From the NCBI GenBank assembly GCA_015350385.1, contig WNKI01000005.1, positions 1,770,664-1,834,663 on the forward strand: DNA of 64,000 bases, written 5' to 3'. Below, piece after piece: positions 59,245 to 64,000 of the stretch. Below the pieces are notes generated by a model that ran no database searches, was not told the origin of the DNA, and saw nothing but the letters and a program-made list of their open reading frames with translations. Every line of letters starts with the position of its first letter. Position 1 is the first letter of the stretch. The translations under genes were made by a program, and so were the position numbers. The DNA is from Aculops lycopersici. Its lineage: Eukaryota > Arthropoda > Arachnida > Trombidiformes > Eriophyidae.

Positions 59245-59646
59245 CGAAGGTATTGGTTGCCAATATCTCTCAATCAAATCATTTTAGCTCATTGAGACTC
59301 GGTATCAAGTCTACCTCAAATATTTGAACGAAAATCATATTGGCAGACCAATTACCTAAGCGAAACGAAAACATTTAAACTCCTCAAATCAAATGAATCC
59401 ATTACATCAGATGGAAACACGGGCGACCTGTTGATCTTATCGCGCTCGTTGATACCACAATCTATCATCTTATGACCCAACCAAAACCTCTCACAAAGAT
59501 CGAGCAAATCAGTACCATAGACACAATCAAATAGGCCAAAAAACAAATTCATTTGCTAATTCTTCTTCTTCTTATTCTATATCTATTTCTACAGAACGCA
59601 TAGAATCGCGAAATCGCAATCATCATTGTCTCACTTTACAAATTTA

Positions 59647-59652
59647 AATAAA
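59647..59652 (+). terminator. Poly(A) signal AATAAA for the ATPase gene
   Basis: AATAAA about 400 bases after the ATPase stop codon, in an AT-rich context. Confidence 0.55.
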
Positions 59653-59707
59653 GTTGATTATTGAACTCGGAGCGCATTTTAATAATCACTATTCCTTGTA
59701 AAGACTG

Positions 59708-59713
59708 TTTATT
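59708..59713 (-). terminator. Poly(A) signal AATAAA for NUP188
   Basis: AATAAA on the minus strand, 40 bases past the NUP188 stop codon. Confidence 0.6.
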
Positions 59714-59752
59714 GTTATCACTCTACCTTTTTCGATTACTGCATGACCGAAT

Positions 59753-62700
59753 TCAAGCTTGGTTCTGTCGGAGAGCAGCAACAATGTCTGCATGCTCTGA
59801 GTCGTCCTCAAACAATATTAAGGCAAAATCTATGGAGTCAGATTGACGGTTTGTTTTGAGGCAAATCAACGAGGCTAGGTGAAAAGCAAAGATGCTCAGT
59901 TCTTTGCCGTAGATTTGCGCCGCCTCGTTTATGAATCCAAGCTTGTCGCCGAATTTTGTTTGGAATAGAACCCGCTCGGCCTCAGTGTATTTGGAAAAGT
60001 TGTAACAACACTTTGCATAGACCAAACAATCTCTAGGCTTGATCGAGGTGGGCGAGGAACTTCCATCCGTTTTCAACTCAACTGTTGTAGGTGGAGGGAG
60101 GGCGCTGGTGGCGAGAGTGTAAGCGGTCTTGCCAATCTCGTCCGAGATGGCACTGTAAGACTGTGGGCTGCGCTTACGCCACATAGGCCCATGACCTAGA
60201 ACCATATCAATCATGTAAATCAATTGCAACGCCTCCTCCATATTGACACTCCGTGGCTTTGTCCGCAAGAGTTCGAAGGTTTCACAAATTCTAATACTAT
60301 GTGTTGATAGAAACTCAATGGCAGTGGACATGTAATCGTTGGAGAGGGTTAACATCATTGATATGTTCAGTCTAGTCACATGCCAGTAGATTGGTAACCA
60401 TCTATGGTCTGAATTGATATTGTCAAGGTAAATCTTGGTTGCATCGCTCATAACCGAAGAAATTGTATTAGTGGTGGTTGTCGGGGCTCCATTGCTACTG
60501 TTAGCGTCCACTGGCTGACTAAATGTTGTCTGTGAGCTCATATTATTCTTTCCATCTGTCTTATCTGTCAGTGTGGCCTTACCGACCGAGAGGTTGGCAT
60601 CAGCCTTGGGTGTGATAAAATGGGACGCAGCGGCAAGATGTGATAAATGCGCATAGGGTCGTTCGTAAGCTGAAACTGCAATCATATTGACTTGACTCAG
60701 AAACGCGGCTTTGTTCAAATAATCAGCCGTCTCCTTGATTGTTGACAAACACAATAGTAGCTCGACCAGCGAAAGACAAATTTCTGGGCCAGCTCTCTTG
60801 TTCATCAGTAATATTAAAAATTGTATCATAGAGTCGGTCTTGAGATTCGTTTGAATGTATGAGATCCATAAGTTGACGTTCTTCCTTGAAACATCGATGA
60901 TGAACCTCAAGGTCATTATGCTGGCTTGACACAATCGAGACTCGATTCCAGGCTTGTAGCTGTAGTCGAGAACTTGGTTGCCCTGGTCTATCAGATACTT
61001 TTCCATAACTCTGAGGCTTGTTTGCATTAGCTGTAGTGCGGGCACCATCAAGTCAAAAGCTTTTCTTGAGTCAATCAGGTAGTCGCGATGCCGCACAAGG
61101 TACAAGTTGAGTGTTGATTGGAATGTTAATAGAAACGAGAATGGTAGGTTGTCTTTACACGAATCTGTGAGGTATAATAGTTCGTGGATTGATTGGAATG
61201 TGCTATCTCCACCCGCCGACTTTGGCATCCATCTAGTCCAGACTAAAAGTAGTGTCTCACCTATGGCCGCTATACGCTCCTTGTCAAGTTGCTCGCCCAA
61301 TCTAAGCTCGGTCTTCATACAGCACATGATATCGTCAATAACTTGTTCTCGAACCATTTCCTTGATGTCAGATGCATTATATTTAGAGTATGAAGTCAGA
61401 AAGTCTCTCCATGCTGTAAACACTCTATTGTAATCGTCACTCTGGCCTAGATTACTACCAATGTGTTCATACTTTCTCCTAACAAACGTCGAATATTTGC
61501 CGATAAAGTTCTTGGACGAAATTTCATCGAGACCTGCCTTGAGTTGTGGTGAAATCTTACGGTCTGAGGATGTGGTTGAGTTGAGAGAGAAAATCTCTCT
61601 GGCGAGTATCATCATGGCATATGAATTGAGTCTATCCTTTGAAGCTTGAGTCTTATCATTGCTACCAATTGTTTCACCTCTGTCGTTTGTATCACATTCT
61701 AGAAACTTTATCAACGGGTCGATGACAGATTCCCAGAAATCTGGTGCATTGTTAAATTGATCTATGGCAGAGTGATTTTTTTGCCAAAAGGTTAAGATGA
61801 ATTTCATAAGGTAAGAATGTAGTTGCTTTTGAGTTTCATCTTTTCCTTCTCTGCAATCTTTTAGTAAGTTGACGACAACCCTAAGACTGCTGTCATCCTT
61901 AGTTTTGTCATTAGGGCTCTTTTCTTGGTCGTGTCTGTAATTAAGGAATAACTCTATCAGACCCGGCTGATACTTGACGCATGTCGACAGCAAGTCTAAG
62001 ATTGAAATTTCTAGATCTACATTCGCCTCCTTATTTCCTAGATTGTTAAGAAAAAACTCGCATACCCGATCTGCCTCAGATCCGAGACAAGCCATAAGTG
62101 ACATAGAGAACTTCTTTGCGATGTTCTTTATAAGATCCACGGCTTGACAAGCTGTCTTACAATCTTGGTCTTGGTAAATATAACTGAACAGTTGTTGCAG
62201 CAAACCTGGTCGAATGCTAGTGTCGAATAAAGCTTTCTCAATATTAGTCATCGGGGCAGAGGAACTGGAGGCTCCATGTTGATATTGGCTAAGAGTCGGG
62301 GTATGATTTGCTGGTTGTTGACCACTGGCTGTATCACAAAATTCCTTGGTAAACTTGCTGTGAATTAAAAGTTTGTTGAATATAAATAACGACTGACGAA
62401 TACAGTTGACAACTGGAGTAACGCTGAGACTCCTCTCATCCTTGAGATTGAATTTGTCGATCTTTTTCTTGATTGACTTCTTACCTTCAACAATCACATC
62501 CAATAGTTGTTTGTGAGCTTGATTCTGGCTGAGGTTAATAATGCAAACAATTTGCAAATCACTATAATCCCTTCTGGATGATGAGTTATCTTTTGTCGAT
62601 GAAACAATTTGATGAAATATCTCGGTGCATAGGCATAAGATGCGCTCCATATCTTCAATATTCCTGTAAGTCCATATTTGATAACTTGTGTAGATTTCGT

Positions 62701-63115
62701 TACAAATATATGTGAGTGCAGCTAGCATGGCATTTGAGTTGTCTGAATACTTTTGATCTTGAATAATGGTCAATACAAATTCTAGAAATGCAATGCACAA
62801 CTTATAGTCGCCTCGTATGCATTCCTCGGACACAATTATGTCGCCAACTTTGGAAGCATTTGTGTTCCTGCCCAAGGAAACATCCAAAAGATTCTTGGTA
62901 TGACCAATAGTGTAAGGAAGCAATTGGTATTGATTTAATATGTCAACGACAACCTTAGCATCAAGGCTACCAGATTTTACCTCTTTGCACAGATTAGTTA
63001 GGGTACTGGCCATCGTCTCTCTTGGCGGACGACTCTGTAGTAGGCAACTGTCCATCTTGAAGGCGACTGACATCGAGTCATCGAATGTCAGGCTATTATA
63101 AATAGAGCTATTCAT
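59753..63115 (-). CDS. NUP188: Nucleoporin NUP188, N-terminally short
   Basis: Uninterrupted frame of 1120 aa. NUP188 is a scaffold of the inner ring of the nuclear pore, partner of NUP93. Diagnostic blocks are CLGSEADRVCEFFLNNL and CVKYQPGLIELFLNYRHDQE, which match the human CLGNDAAAIRDAFL and TQPGLIELFLN region in order and spacing, and NNAPDFWESVIDPL, matching the human PKFWENLTSPL. The protein is helical-repeat throughout with several Ser/Asn loops. The start aligns near residue ~600 of human NUP188 (~1750 aa), so the N-terminal third is missing. An in-frame TAA sits just upstream of ATG 63115, so either this ATG is the start or an acceptor lies inside the first codons and further exons are beyond the right edge. 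AATAAA lies 40 bases past the stop. Confidence 0.85.
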   Translation of the reverse strand: MNSSIYNSLTFDDSMSVAFKMDSCLLQSRPPRETMASTLTNLCKEVKSGSLDAKVVVDILNQYQLLPYTIGHTKNLLDVSLGRNTNASKVGDIIVSEECIRGDYKLCIAFLEFVLTIIQDQKYSDNSNAMLAALTYICNEIYTSYQIWTYRNIEDMERILCLCTEIFHQIVSSTKDNSSSRRDYSDLQIVCIINLSQNQAHKQLLDVIVEGKKSIKKKIDKFNLKDERSLSVTPVVNCIRQSLFIFNKLLIHSKFTKEFCDTASGQQPANHTPTLSQYQHGASSSSAPMTNIEKALFDTSIRPGLLQQLFSYIYQDQDCKTACQAVDLIKNIAKKFSMSLMACLGSEADRVCEFFLNNLGNKEANVDLEISILDLLSTCVKYQPGLIELFLNYRHDQEKSPNDKTKDDSSLRVVVNLLKDCREGKDETQKQLHSYLMKFILTFWQKNHSAIDQFNNAPDFWESVIDPLIKFLECDTNDRGETIGSNDKTQASKDRLNSYAMMILAREIFSLNSTTSSDRKISPQLKAGLDEISSKNFIGKYSTFVRRKYEHIGSNLGQSDDYNRVFTAWRDFLTSYSKYNASDIKEMVREQVIDDIMCCMKTELRLGEQLDKERIAAIGETLLLVWTRWMPKSAGGDSTFQSIHELLYLTDSCKDNLPFSFLLTFQSTLNLYLVRHRDYLIDSRKAFDLMVPALQLMQTSLRVMEKYLIDQGNQVLDYSYKPGIESRLCQASIMTLRFIIDVSRKNVNLWISYIQTNLKTDSMIQFLILLMNKRAGPEICLSLVELLLCLSTIKETADYLNKAAFLSQVNMIAVSAYERPYAHLSHLAAASHFITPKADANLSVGKATLTDKTDGKNNMSSQTTFSQPVDANSSNGAPTTTTNTISSVMSDATKIYLDNINSDHRWLPIYWHVTRLNISMMLTLSNDYMSTAIEFLSTHSIRICETFELLRTKPRSVNMEEALQLIYMIDMVLGHGPMWRKRSPQSYSAISDEIGKTAYTLATSALPPPTTVELKTDGSSSPTSIKPRDCLVYAKCCYNFSKYTEAERVLFQTKFGDKLGFINEAAQIYGKELSIFAFHLASLICLKTNRQSDSIDFALILFEDDSEHADIVAALRQNQA

Positions 63116-64000
63116 TTTGGTGTGTTATAGGGGATGGGATAATGTGGTTCTATTTGGTTGTAATAATGCTGGGAAAAGTGATAATATTGATGAAGAGAGT
63201 TGAGTTGTTGCGGGAAATTACAATGGAATATCAACAGTGCGGGCGAAAACGTGTTCGACAACACGTCTTTGGCGGCAGCACATGTTGTTGCTTTTGATTT
63301 GCGACTATCTCTTGTGTGCTTCAGATTTTTGGATGAATCTTGTGCTGTGTCTCAAAATTAAAATTACAGACTCGGCCCCACTCATCAGACCTCTGGCCAA
63401 ATCCATATGGATTTGGAGACCTCTCGAAATCTTACTAGAGTTCCATTGATGGTGCTTAGAATCTCCGATATGGATCACAAATGAATTTTTAAACTTTGGA
63501 ATCAATTGAAATGTTTTGTTTTGACAGAAGTCAAGCCCATAGAATAGTCGACCCATTGCTCCGCAGGTGGCGCCTCTGCGACCCATAGAGGCGATGTAGC
63601 CATTGTGAGGGAATGACACAGTTATAAACGTGAGGCAACAGCAACGGCGACGGGTGAAAAATGCACACAAAAACGACGAGACTTGAATCATCCCCTTGGA
63701 TTCTCAGTGTATTCGTTTGTCCGTCTCGTTCCTATTGCACCATCTCCACAAATATATATTTTTAAATCTATTTACATCTTGCGTCACAAACACTGACTTT
63801 AATTTATTTTACACCAATTATTTCACAAAGTCAGACAAGATTTGCAACTAGACTACTCATTTAATAAGCCTGGAACATAACTAGCCGAAATTTATGAGAG
63901 AAGCCAGCAATCTTATCTTGTCATTGACATTTGTTATTATTACTATCGTTTCATAACTAGGGAATACTATTTTGTTGATGTATGTACAGAAAAAGAAAAA
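63116..64000. other. Upstream of NUP188; no firm gene
   Basis: A 128-codon minus-strand frame with ATG (63305-63691) lies 190 bases upstream of NUP188 on the same strand, but it shows no NUP188 similarity or known domain. A CTCF-like word (AGGTGGCGCC) is at 63564-63573. The last 300 bases are AT-rich and contain nothing I can name. Confidence 0.4.

Larger units (their letters stand above)
59245..59752. other. Convergent 3' region, ATPase / NUP188
   Basis: 508 bp between the two stop codons. It holds a poly(A) signal for each strand (59647-59652 plus, 59708-59713 minus), so the transcripts probably end within about 100 bases of each other or overlap. No other gene is seen. Confidence 0.6.

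Noticed and set aside
59753..60060. C-terminal TPR-like resemblance to CDC27 in the NUP188 frame
   Set aside because: Generic helical-repeat similarity only; the central blocks match NUP188 in order over several hundred residues.
63305..63691. 128-codon minus-strand frame upstream of NUP188
   Set aside because: Considered as the missing N-terminal part of NUP188 or as a small gene; no NUP188 similarity, no domain and no usable donor noticed.

Overview
The window looks like nuclear DNA of an animal, most likely an arthropod and possibly a mite. The evidence is spliceosomal introns with GTRAGT donors, AATAAA/ATTAAA signals near gene ends, a Musashi gene with a long low-complexity N-terminus as in insects, a Stubble-like serine protease fused to a polyglutamine stem, and a Na+/K+-ATPase alpha subunit. 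The species cannot be named from the sequence. There are two assembly gaps, both inside CT/CGTAC simple-repeat arrays. I see no viral, plasmid, CRISPR, rRNA or convincing tRNA sequence.

Region 1 (1-15.7 kb, minus strand) holds four phase-consistent exons of a Musashi RNA-binding protein gene (15718 down to 8752). The gene continues past the left edge, and the introns are long and rich in microsatellites. Region 2 (17.3-24.5 kb, minus strand) contains one strong orphan exon (17295-17463) and a five-exon membrane-protein gene of 465 codons that I reconstructed from splice signals and phase and do not recognise. Region 3 (24.8-26.5 kb) is the larger repeat/gap array.

Region 4 (26.5-39.2 kb) is a compact block of conserved genes. 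It has a degenerate transcriptional-class cyclin, an unidentified multi-pass membrane protein that may splice across the cyclin gene, Arp3 (actin nucleation), a carbonic anhydrase-related protein (CA10/11 type) in at least three exons, MCRS1 and dCMP deaminase. Two gene pairs are head to head. Region 5 (41.8-49.8 kb) has the polyQ serine protease (four exons) and a FAM193-family protein. Region 6 (49.8-55.6 kb) lacks recognised genes but has two exon-like segments. Region 7 (55.6-63.1 kb) has a divergent Na+/K+-ATPase alpha gene and, converging on it, a NUP188 open reading frame that lacks the N-terminal third of the family.

The genes do not form a pathway; this is an ordinary eukaryotic neighbourhood. 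Most conserved genes are intronless or nearly so, whereas Musashi, the CA-related gene and the unknown membrane gene are split. The most unusual signals are the changed sodium-site residues in the ATPase, the cyclin that lost its CDK-contact lysine, the unrecognised five-exon gene, the possible nested gene, and strong enrichment of the 8-mer ACTTCCGG in the non-coding DNA.
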